In this document: positions 7,707 to 14,133 of the stretch, piece after piece
How the letters are laid out: every line of letters begins with the position of its first letter
Position numbering within the stretch: the first letter of the stretch is position 1
NCBI GenBank assembly: GCA_025929595.1
Contig: JAICQA010000020.1
Location: forward strand, 1 to 17,418
Length of the DNA: 17,418 nucleotides
Source of the DNA: Xanthobacteraceae bacterium
GTDB taxonomy: Bacteria; Pseudomonadota; Alphaproteobacteria; Rhizobiales; Xanthobacteraceae
Reading direction: 5' to 3'
The notes under the pieces: generated by a model
Seen by the model: only the letters and a program-made list of their open reading frames with translations
Databases searched by the model: none
Told to the model about the DNA's origin: nothing
Program-made: the position numbers and the translations under genes

Positions 7707-7904
7707 GTCATGCCCGGGCTCGACCCGGGCATCCATACGGCCCGTCCCCATCCGCTGAAGTTCATGATGGATCACCGGGTCTCGCCGCGCCAAAGACGGC
7801 TCGCGTTCCGCTCATCCGAACTCGGGCTTGCCCGAGTTCGGCAACTAGAGGTGATCGAAGTCGGATAAATCCGACTTCGATTGGCGCGTCGGCCCGGTGA
7901 TGAC
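7707..7904. repeat. Branched palindromic intergenic repeat, copy 1
   Basis: The ends are inverted (GTCAT at 7707-7711, ATGAC at 7900-7904). A first hairpin pairs ATGCCCGGG (7710-7718) with CCCGGGCAT (7724-7732). A long outer stem pairs ATCACCGGG (7771-7779) with CCCGGTGAT (7893-7901), continued by CGCGCCAA (7786-7793) with TTGGCGCG (7881-7888). Inside are two perfect hairpins: an 11-bp stem with CTTG loop (7816-7841) and a 12-bp stem with TAAA loop (7854-7881; its outermost base overlaps the neighbouring stem). GTCATGCCCGGG-type repeats are common between Rhizobiales genes. It is related to the copy at 12071-12165, which lacks the inner pair of hairpins. Confidence 0.75.
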
Positions 7905-8384
7905 AAAGGTGATGATTTCAAACAGCCGTTCGCGTTCTCGCGGTACGAATGCACCCGAGCTTGAGAATGAGGGGAACGGAGCGCCGCGAAAGCGCACAGT
8001 CCTTTTCGGTCGCGCCCCACAGCCGACTGCGAAATCGACTGCGCCGGACGCGCTTCGCCTCACGGCGCTCCGTCGCGACGTCTCTTCGGTCCGGGCCGCG
8101 CTTTCGCGGGCCTTTCGGCCCTTGCGTCAGCCATGCTCCTGGCAGGCGGTCCTAGTGCCGCCGGGCGGAGCCCCGAGACCGCCCGGTGCCGTGCTTGCGA
8201 GACACGACAGCAGGCGCCGCATCCTGCTCCGCGATCAAGACGCCTCATGAGCGCGCCCCTCGTGAACAGGACGCGCGCACTTTAACGCCGGTGGAATCGA
8301 CGGGGAAAAGGGATCGAAAGAGTTTTTATTCGTAAGCGATTTCAGTTGCTTCGGCGCGATTTCGCGGCAAAACGCGAATCGTTC
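7905..8384. other. Gene-free interval rich in small hairpins
   Basis: Several short frames are open here on both strands. They overlap one another, are rich in Arg, Pro, Ser and Ala, show no recognisable domain and have no convincing ribosome binding site, so I call no gene. Inverted repeats are dense: CGC-GAAA-GCG at 7985-7994; GGGCC-TTTC-GGCCC at 8108-8121 (a GAAA tetraloop on the minus strand); and CCGGGCGG at 8161-8168 pairing with CCGCCCGG at 8179-8186. The segment looks like a multicopy intergenic repeat or a decayed region. A structured RNA cannot be excluded. Confidence 0.45.
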
Positions 8385-8446
8385 TGTCATTCCAGCCAGA
8401 CCCGGATCCGCCATCCGGCCGGCATATACCGGTGGACGGCGGAATC
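8385..8446. repeat. Imperfect palindromic repeat downstream of the methyltransferase gene
   Basis: Read on the minus strand, the segment runs from ATTCCGCCGTCC to GGAATGACA, with an imperfect long dyad around GCCGGCCGG. The GGAATGAC end recurs near 12052-12060. It starts 8 nt beyond the stop codon of the methyltransferase gene and could stabilise or end its transcript. There is no T-run typical of an intrinsic terminator. Confidence 0.45.
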
Positions 8447-8453
8447 TCACGAT

Positions 8454-9275
8454 CTATTTCCGCGCGGTCGCCGTCGTCATACCCACCTGAAGCGACATGG
8501 AGCCGTTCACTGTGAATTCCTGCCACTGCATGCAGATGTCCCGTTCCAGCGCACCGCGTTTTTCCTGCCCGGCCTGAACGACCGCTTCCGCGAGCGGCGT
8601 GCTGTAGAGGTATTGCCACAGGAAGTCGGCCGGTGGCGGGAGACGAAGGGTCTTGGGTTTCGCCTGAACATCGATTTCCCGGAAGCCGGCGCGCCGCATG
8701 AGTTTGGTGAGTCCGTCGGCGTCGTGCAGCGAGAACACGACGTTCGCGAAGGCAGCGGCTTTCGGATTTAGGTGACGGCCCAACGCATCGGCCATGATCG
8801 CGAACATCGGCGGCTTCGGCCCCGGCACTGTCACGAAGACGCGTCCCTCAGCATCCAGAACCCGCCGCATTTCGCGCAACGCAGCGGCTTTGTCGGAGAC
8901 AAACTGGAGACCCATCTGGCAGAGAACGACGTCGAAGGCCTGATCCGGAAGCGACATCGATTCCGCACTCGCCTGGTGCCAGTCAATCGACATGCCCGGC
9001 GAGGTCCGCGAACGAGCCACCGCCAGCATGCCCGGGTTCACGTCCAGGCCGGCAACCGCACCGCCGGCACCGACGCGCTTCGCCGCGAGCCGCGTCACGA
9101 CGCCGGTGCCGCACGCGACATCCAGCACACGCTCGCCCGGTCGAATGTCCGCAATGCCGATCAGATCGTCCGCCATCGGCGCACCGATGGCGGGCACAAA
9201 AAAGCGCTCATAATTCTCGGCGGGGGTTTCTCCGTAGGACTTGCCGAAGATTTGCTGTGTCATTTGCTGTGTCAT
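8454..9275 (-). CDS. Class I SAM-dependent methyltransferase (UbiE/COQ5-like)
   Basis: A 273-residue protein with a Rossmann-type methyltransferase core. SAM motif I is VLDVACGTG (50-58), with GLDVNPGML (76-84, Asp78 for the SAM ribose) and ASAESMSLPDQAFDVVLCQ (102-120) as motifs II/III. The C-terminal half (150-273) would hold substrate specificity and gives no clue to the substrate. The start at 9275 is supported by GGAGG six bases upstream. The first 12 bases are an exact tandem duplicate (ATGACACAGCAA twice), giving MTQQMTQQ and a second possible ATG at 9263. The gene follows the membrane protein gene by only 15 nt and is surely cotranscribed with it. Substrates of related proteins range from quinones to small metabolites, so no specific product is named. 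Confidence 0.88.
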   Translation of the reverse strand: MTQQMTQQIFGKSYGETPAENYERFFVPAIGAPMADDLIGIADIRPGERVLDVACGTGVVTRLAAKRVGAGGAVAGLDVNPGMLAVARSRTSPGMSIDWHQASAESMSLPDQAFDVVLCQMGLQFVSDKAAALREMRRVLDAEGRVFVTVPGPKPPMFAIMADALGRHLNPKAAAFANVVFSLHDADGLTKLMRRAGFREIDVQAKPKTLRLPPPADFLWQYLYSTPLAEAVVQAGQEKRGALERDICMQWQEFTVNGSMSLQVGMTTATARK

Positions 9276-9290
9276 GGAATTCCTCCTTTC

Positions 9291-9974
9291 CTAAGCACCG
9301 GACGGTGCGTCCCGTCGGATGCTTGCCCGGCCAGCCTCGACGCGCGCCACGGTCAGGCCGAACCAGGCAAGCCATAGGCACATCACGATCGAGCCGACGA
9401 GCCAGATCGGCGCGCCGAACGGCAAGTCCAGCCAACTGCCGAGCACCCAGCCGACAAAAGACGCGGCGCCCGCGACAGCGGCGGTGCGCGACGCCCAAAG
9501 TGGCGTGCCACCGTGCGCGGTGCGCGCCTCGTTAGCGGCGATGGCGGTGAATGCCAGCGCCATGACGGCAAAGCCGTTGGCTCTGCCTTCTGCATACTTC
9601 CACCACGGATCAAAGACCTGGCGGTCGCCCGCGATCGCGGCGTCGAAAATCACCGTGGCTTCGGCCACGGCAGTACTCGTCGTCCATAGGGCGCCCACGG
9701 GCAGCAACGCCCATGCCGACAGGGTCAGCCAGTCCTGCGTGAGACGGGAATCGGCCGTGAGCACGATCAAGGCGGCAACGGCGAAGGATGACAGGGAAGC
9801 GGCGGCGGCCCAATGCACGATCGACCACCGCAGCGAGCCGTCGGCAATGTGCATCATCTGCATGCCGAGGTCGGGAGACGGCGGTCCATGAAACGCAAGC
9901 GCAAGCACTAATGTGATCGAGGCGAGCGCAAGCCAGACGCCGGCGACTCGTACGCGTTGTTCGGGACGGGACAT
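9291..9974 (-). CDS. Hypothetical six-helix integral membrane protein
   Basis: A 227-residue protein I do not recognise. Hydrophobic segments near residues 10-28, 50-72, 82-103, 130-150, 163-182 and 187-208 predict six transmembrane helices in the inner membrane. Charged loops include the conserved-looking DPWWKYAEGRANGF between helices 3 and 4. The ATG at 9974 has GGAGG six bases upstream. It is the first gene of a two-gene unit with the methyltransferase and lies 299 nt after the LuxR-type regulator on the same strand. The 5' region holds a TGGGTA-N4-TACCCA dyad that may be its operator. The shape resembles small DUF-type membrane proteins often paired with LuxR or anti-sigma regulators, but no function can be assigned. 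Confidence 0.82.
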   Translation of the reverse strand: MSRPEQRVRVAGVWLALASITLVLALAFHGPPSPDLGMQMMHIADGSLRWSIVHWAAAASLSSFAVAALIVLTADSRLTQDWLTLSAWALLPVGALWTTSTAVAEATVIFDAAIAGDRQVFDPWWKYAEGRANGFAVMALAFTAIAANEARTAHGGTPLWASRTAAVAGAASFVGWVLGSWLDLPFGAPIWLVGSIVMCLWLAWFGLTVARVEAGRASIRRDAPSGA

Positions 9975-10092
9975 GACAAACCTCCGATGACCGGACGCGG
10001 TGGGCGTCGTAAGTCCTTTGGTTTGTCGTTTGTCGCGCTAGATCGCGCATCGCGCATCGGCAGAAGTCCCCATAGCCTGCGCGAAGCGGCCA

Positions 10093-10108
10093 TGGGTAAT
10101 TCTACCCA
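10093..10108. promoter_or_regulatory. Candidate operator dyad TGGGTA-N4-TACCCA
   Basis: A perfect 6-bp inverted repeat around ATTC sits 118 nt upstream of the membrane protein start and just beyond the twin palindromes. Its size and symmetry suit a dimeric LuxR/FixJ-type HTH, and the neighbouring gene encodes such a protein. Pairing of site and regulator is inference from position. Confidence 0.4.
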
Positions 10109-10112
10109 CCGG

Positions 10113-10188
10113 CTAGTGTCGCGGTTCGGAAGTTCGCCTGAATTGTCAGCTTGCTCTGAAGCGAACTTCCGAACCAAAGCGACACTAG
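10113..10188. repeat. Palindromic element 1 of a tandem pair (possible IS630-type MITE)
   Basis: The left arm, 10113-10137, begins CTAGTGTCGCGG and ends GAAGTTCGC. It pairs with the right arm at 10161-10188 across a 23-nt loop. The right arm carries three extra bases, a bulge after stem position 10. The ends read C-TA-GTGTC and GACAC-TA-G, compatible with insertion at CTAG with TA duplication as in IS630/Tc1-like elements. No transposase is inside. Confidence 0.75.
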
Positions 10189-10200
10189 CACCTTGATGAT

Positions 10201-10278
10201 TCTAGTGTCCCTTTGGACCCGAAGTTCGCAAAAGTGGTTGCTGAGCAGTCGTGCGAACTTCGGGTCCGGGACACTAGA
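10201..10278. repeat. Palindromic element 2 of a tandem pair, overlapping the luxR-type stop codon
   Basis: The left arm 10201-10230 pairs with the right arm 10252-10278 across a 21-nt loop. The sequence is related to element 1: 21 of 25 arm positions are the same, with four differences that are each compensated on the other arm. The 3-nt bulge is in the left arm here, so the element is inverted relative to element 1, from which it is 12 nt away. Its right end supplies the TAG stop of the regulator gene. Confidence 0.75.
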
Positions 10279-11917
10279 TCAGCTTGTGCTCGTAAGCGTA
10301 GGCGGTCGCGGCCGCGCGCGACGGCACATCGAGCTTGTTGAATATATTGCTGACATGCCGATCGACCGTCTTCTCGCTCAGGGAAAGCTCCCGCGCGATC
10401 GACTTGTTCGTCTTTCCCGAAGCCAGGATGCGGAGCACCTGCAGCTCGCGTGTCGTCAGGCTGTGGGATTGACCCGTCGGTCTGCCGCGAGCGAGCGCGT
10501 CAATGCGGGCGACGTCGGGCCCGGCGCCCAACCGTTCGAACACCACGCGCGCCGCGTCAAGCTCCATTCCAGCCCCCTCGTCGTCGCCAAGGGCGCGGCA
10601 GGCGAGCGCCGCTTCGACGCGGGCACGGGCGGCAAGGTATGGCACGTCGAATTCGTGCCAGCCGCGCTGCGCAGTTTGCAGCGAATTGAGCGCCTCCCGG
10701 TGCTTACCCTCCGCCAGCTCGACAATCCCGCGAGCGTGCGCCGCCAGCGCCCGCAGCGCGTCGGTGCCGTAGGCGAGGGTGAGTTCCTCAAGTTCGCGGC
10801 AGGCGGTGTGCGCCTCAGCGAGGTCGTGCGCGGCGAGCATAATCTCGACCTGTGCGGGGAGGAGTCGCACGCGCCGAAACGGGTCCGCGGTGGCACCGGC
10901 GCTCCTGCGTATGGCGGCCGCTGCGGCGTCGGTCCGTCCCTGCGCCAGCCGCAGCAGGGCGAGGCCCGGCTGCGGATCCCCGCCCCATTGGCTGGTCTCG
11001 CGGTATGCGGTCTCAGCGGATTCGAAATCGCCGCGCAGCCGGTGAACCTCACCCTGCTGGTAATAGGCGGCGGCCGCGGCGCGCCGGTCGTCCTTCGGCC
11101 CGAGTCGCGTGCAGGCGCGCTGCGCCTCAGCAATCGCGTCGTCCCAGGCGCCATGCAATTGCATGACCTCCGAGCGATGCACGAGGCATCGATCGGTGAA
11201 GGCGATGAGCTGAGGCTGTTCAGCACACCATGAGGCGAGCGCGGCGGTCCACTCGCCGGCGCGACCGAACGCGCAGACCTGCTGGCAGGCGTCGATCACA
11301 CTGCAATAGATCAGGCCGGTCACGATGGGCGAAAGCTCATCCGCAGCAACGGCCACCATCGCTTCGTCGAGCAGCGCCAGGCCCCGCTCCACCTCCCGCT
11401 CGCGGAGCAGCGCCCTGCCCTGGAGATGCAGAGCGATCGCGACGAGATCGGGGTCGTGGAACCTGGTGCCGATGGCGAGCGCGTTCGCTGCCGCTTCGTA
11501 GGCAGCGGTAGGCTTGCCGGCCATAAGGTGCTGCTCGACAAGCGGCAGCAGAACATAGCCCCGCTCGACGCAGTCGCGCTCGTGCTCCTCGATCAAACGG
11601 TGGGCGCGACCGAACCAGCCGGTCGCGGGACCCATCTCGCCGCGGAAGACGAACCGCAGGCCGAGCCAGAACGCGCAGCGAGCAGCGCGCTCGCGTTCGC
11701 CGGCATCCTGATGCGCGCGATGCGCCCTCTCCAGCAATTTCAGATAATCTTGGTCGCGTCCCGTCAGATAGGCGGCCGTCGCCGCGCGTTCGAGATCGTC
11801 GGCGCCGAGCGGCACCGCACCGTCAATCCTCGCAAGGGTTTTGAACGCTTCATCCCAACTACGCCGCCCGAACGAGTCGCGGCCCCGCTGCAGCGTCTGG
11901 GCGACGTCGATATTCAT
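10274..11917 (-). CDS. LuxR-family HTH regulator with TPR-like helical repeats
   Basis: The start at 11917 gives 547 residues. The C-terminal 62 residues (486-547) are a LuxR/FixJ HTH: LTTRELQVLRILASG, then the KSIARELSLSEKTVDRHVSNIFNKLDV helices. Residues 1-480 are alpha-helical Ala-rich repeats resembling tetratricopeptide repeats, with no Walker A motif. It is therefore not a MalT-type STAND ATPase with its nucleotide domain. It is likely a cytoplasmic transcription factor sensing a ligand or protein through the repeat domain (inference). The frame stays open another 45 codons upstream, but that extension is Arg-rich and runs into intergenic sequence. ATG at 11917 has a close GGAG. The stop codon lies in a palindromic element. 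The next genes on the same strand, membrane protein and methyltransferase, are candidate targets. Confidence 0.87.
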   Translation of the reverse strand: MNIDVAQTLQRGRDSFGRRSWDEAFKTLARIDGAVPLGADDLERAATAAYLTGRDQDYLKLLERAHRAHQDAGERERAARCAFWLGLRFVFRGEMGPATGWFGRAHRLIEEHERDCVERGYVLLPLVEQHLMAGKPTAAYEAAANALAIGTRFHDPDLVAIALHLQGRALLREREVERGLALLDEAMVAVAADELSPIVTGLIYCSVIDACQQVCAFGRAGEWTAALASWCAEQPQLIAFTDRCLVHRSEVMQLHGAWDDAIAEAQRACTRLGPKDDRRAAAAAYYQQGEVHRLRGDFESAETAYRETSQWGGDPQPGLALLRLAQGRTDAAAAAIRRSAGATADPFRRVRLLPAQVEIMLAAHDLAEAHTACRELEELTLAYGTDALRALAAHARGIVELAEGKHREALNSLQTAQRGWHEFDVPYLAARARVEAALACRALGDDEGAGMELDAARVVFERLGAGPDVARIDALARGRPTGQSHSLTTRELQVLRILASGKTNKSIARELSLSEKTVDRHVSNIFNKLDVPSRAAATAYAYEHKLI

Positions 11918-12070
11918 CGCTCCAGAGCGTACAATGCCGTGGCAGGCAAGAGAACCCCGCGCGGCTGCGCGTACTGAGCGCGTGAGAAGGAGCGCCGGAA
12001 CCGGTCGGTGATCCTGGATCCCGTGTCTCACGACGCTGCGCGTTGCTCGCAAGGAATGACAAATACTGGT

Positions 12071-12165
12071 CCCTCATGCGCGGGCTTGACCCGCGCATCC
12101 AGACGGCCGTGCAACGTTGCTCTGGACGACCGGGTCACGCGCTTCGCGCGGCCCGGTCATGAGGG
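12071..12165. repeat. Palindromic intergenic repeat, copy 2
   Basis: The outer inverted ends are CCCTCATG (12071-12078) and CATGAGGG (12158-12165). Inside are ATGCGCGGG-CTTGA-CCCGCGCAT (12076-12098) and the imperfect stem GACCGGGTCACGCG / CGCGCGGCCCGGTC with a short loop. It is the same type as the repeat at 7707-7904 but half its length. The adjoining 12008-12063, ending GGAATGACA, looks like a fragment of a related repeat. Copy 2 separates the FAH-family gene from the regulator gene on the same strand. Confidence 0.72.
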
Positions 12166-12196
12166 ATAATCTGAGGCGCGCTAAGGACGCAATCGC

Positions 12197-13066
12197 CTAC
12201 TTCTCGTCGACGATCGGGTTCTTGAGGATGCCGACGTTCTCGATATCGATCTCGATCGTGTCGCCGTTCTTCATCCAGACCGGCGGCTTGCGCGCATGAC
12301 CGACGCCGGACGGCGTGCCGGTGACGACGAGATCGCCCGGCTCGAGCGTCATGCCCTGTGTCACGTCGACGAGCGTCTCGGCGATCGGGAACATCATGTT
12401 GTCGGTGTTGTCCGACTGCATGACCTGACCGTTGAGGCGGCTTTCGATCTTGAGGCCTTTGGCGCCGGGCGGCAGTTCGTCGGCTGTCACCATCCACGGG
12501 CCGAAGCCACCGGTGGCGTCGAAATTTTTTCCCATATCCCACTGCGTCGTGCGGCGCTGAAATTCGCGGATCGAGCCGTCGTTGAAGCAGGAGAATCCGG
12601 CGATGCAGGAGTATGCGTTCTGCATCGTGAGATGCTTCACGCGCTTGCCGACGATGATGACGAGCTCGGCCTCGAAGTCAAAGGTTTCCGACACGCGCGG
12701 ACGGAGCATCGCGCGCTCATGCGCGATGAGCGAAGAGTTCGCGCGCATAAAGATCGTCGGAAATTTCGGGATGTTGTCGCGGTTCGGGCCTTCCTTGACG
12801 TGCTCGAGATAATTGAGGCCGAGGCAGACCACCTTGCCGGGATTGGCGACGGGCAGCGCGTATTTCAAACCCTTGAGCGGCACCCGTGCTTGAGCAGGCG
12901 CGCGCCTGGCGAGATCGCCGAGATGGGAAAGGTCGCCCGACTTCTGCAAAATGACGCGCAGGTCGGATGGCAGATTGGCGTCCACCGCTTGCAAGTCGAT
13001 CACCTGATCGCCCTCGATCACGCCAAGCCGCAGGCCGCCCGAGGCCTCGAAACCAACGATTTTCAT
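12197..13066 (-). CDS. Fumarylacetoacetate hydrolase family protein
   Basis: A 289-residue protein of the FAH superfamily, normal length for the single-domain bacterial members. The N-terminal region 1-70 is followed by the mixed beta-roll catalytic domain, with CLGLNYLEHV (His89), metal ligands Glu132 and Glu134 in DFEAEL, Asp163 in FNDGS, Lys180 in DMGKNFD, and the GTPSGVG loop (250-256). Family members are metal-dependent C-C hydrolases, decarboxylases or tautomerases acting on 2-oxo acids such as acylpyruvates or 2-hydroxyhepta-2,4-dienedioate. The exact substrate cannot be read from sequence. The ATG at 13066 has a GAGGGGG stretch upstream. It lies 63 nt after egtD on the same strand and may share its transcript, but a functional link to ergothioneine is not established. 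Confidence 0.9.
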   Translation of the reverse strand: MKIVGFEASGGLRLGVIEGDQVIDLQAVDANLPSDLRVILQKSGDLSHLGDLARRAPAQARVPLKGLKYALPVANPGKVVCLGLNYLEHVKEGPNRDNIPKFPTIFMRANSSLIAHERAMLRPRVSETFDFEAELVIIVGKRVKHLTMQNAYSCIAGFSCFNDGSIREFQRRTTQWDMGKNFDATGGFGPWMVTADELPPGAKGLKIESRLNGQVMQSDNTDNMMFPIAETLVDVTQGMTLEPGDLVVTGTPSGVGHARKPPVWMKNGDTIEIDIENVGILKNPIVDEK

Positions 13067-13129
13067 GGACTATTCCCCCTCGTTCCGGGGCTTTTTAGTG
13101 CGCCCGGAGAGGAATGTCATCTCTCGAAG

Positions 13130-14113
13130 TCAATGCGCCTTGTCGCGCAGCGCGAGGACATGCACCGAGAACCAGTCGCGTTTGTCGGTCCAGCTCTCGA
13201 CACTGCTCCAGCCGGAGCGGACGGCGAGTTCGCCAAAAGACTCGATCGTGTATTTATAGCTGCATTCGGTGTGGATCGTTTCGCCGGCGGCAAATTCTAT
13301 CTTCTTCCCGCATATCGAAACACGCTGGCGGCTGCGGCTGACGAGATGCATCTCTATGCGGCTCTTGCCCTCGTCGAAGACGGCGCGATGCTCGAAACCG
13401 TCGAGATCGAAATTGCCGCCCAACTCGCGGTTAATACGGCGCAGAAGATTGAGGTTGAAGGCCGCCGTGACGCCGTCGGCGTCGTTATAGGCCGCGCGCA
13501 GCACGTGCCGGTTCTTCACGAGATCGACGCCGACGATCATCCGCGCGCCGGGTCCGAGTATGCGACCGGCGTGTCGCAGGAAACTCTCGGCCTCCGGAGG
13601 GTCGAAATTGCCGATGGTGGAGCCCGGGAAAAAGCCGATGCGCGGGCGATTGCGCGCTTCATGCGGCAACTCGAAGGGCCTGGTGAAATCGGCCGCGACC
13701 GGGCGCACTTTCAGTTTCGGAAAATCCTCCTGCAATGCCTCCGCCTGCTCCGCCAGAAACTCACCCGAAATATCGACGGGCACGTAGACGGCGAGTTTGT
13801 CGAGCGCATCGAGCACGATTCGAATCTTCACCGAGGAGCCGGCGCCGAATTCCACCAGCGCGCCGCCAGCCGGAATGAGCTGGGCGATCTCTGCGCCCTT
13901 ATCTTCCAGAATGCCGATCTCGGTGCGGGTCGGATAGTATTCGGGAACCTGCGTGATCTCTTCGAACAGACGCGAGCCTTCCTCGTCGTAGAAATATTTC
14001 GGCCGCAGCGTCTTGCGCGACGCGGTCAGCCCGACGACCACGTCGCGAGCGAAGGATTCGCGCGCCTCTTCCTCGGTGTGGGAACGGGTCAGGATCGTTG
14101 CGAGCGACGTCAT
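13130..14113 (-). CDS. egtD: L-histidine N-alpha-methyltransferase EgtD
   Basis: A 327-residue protein. EgtD trimethylates histidine with three SAM to give hercynine, the first step of ergothioneine synthesis in the cytoplasm. Signatures seen: FYDEEGSRLFEEITQVPEYYPTRTE (41-65), SAM-binding EFGAGSSVK (88-96), FFPGSTIGNFDP (161-172) with the Asn region that binds histidine, and TECSYKY (282-288), where Glu283 and Ser285 correspond to imidazole-contacting residues in mycobacterial EgtD. The start at 14113 is chosen because AGGAG lies just upstream and the longer open frame would overlap egtB. The gap after the egtB stop is 20 nt, so the two form an operon. Family and role are firm by combined motif and neighbour evidence. 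Confidence 0.95.
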   Translation of the reverse strand: MTSLATILTRSHTEEEARESFARDVVVGLTASRKTLRPKYFYDEEGSRLFEEITQVPEYYPTRTEIGILEDKGAEIAQLIPAGGALVEFGAGSSVKIRIVLDALDKLAVYVPVDISGEFLAEQAEALQEDFPKLKVRPVAADFTRPFELPHEARNRPRIGFFPGSTIGNFDPPEAESFLRHAGRILGPGARMIVGVDLVKNRHVLRAAYNDADGVTAAFNLNLLRRINRELGGNFDLDGFEHRAVFDEGKSRIEMHLVSRSRQRVSICGKKIEFAAGETIHTECSYKYTIESFGELAVRSGWSSVESWTDKRDWFSVHVLALRDKAH

Positions 14114-14133
14114 GGGCTCTCCTGTCGATGCAA

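Noticed and set aside
7897..8250. Small hypothetical protein in the gene-free interval
   Set aside because: Overlapping frames on both strands are equally open, composition is Arg/Pro/Ala-rich, no ribosome binding site was found, and the sequence is made of inverted repeats.
10092..10109. NarL-type heptamer pair
   Set aside because: The half-sites resemble TACYYMT but face away from each other with a 4-nt gap, unlike the 7-2-7 head-to-head NarL arrangement. No NarL-like receiver domain is encoded nearby.
10201..10278. Intrinsic terminator for the regulator gene
   Set aside because: The stem is long, but no T-run follows in the minus direction. It is better treated as a repeat that might act on transcripts.
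11918..12052. 45-residue N-terminal extension of the LuxR-type regulator
   Set aside because: It is Arg-rich, lies in intergenic and repeat-like DNA, and ATG at 11917 has a ribosome binding site.
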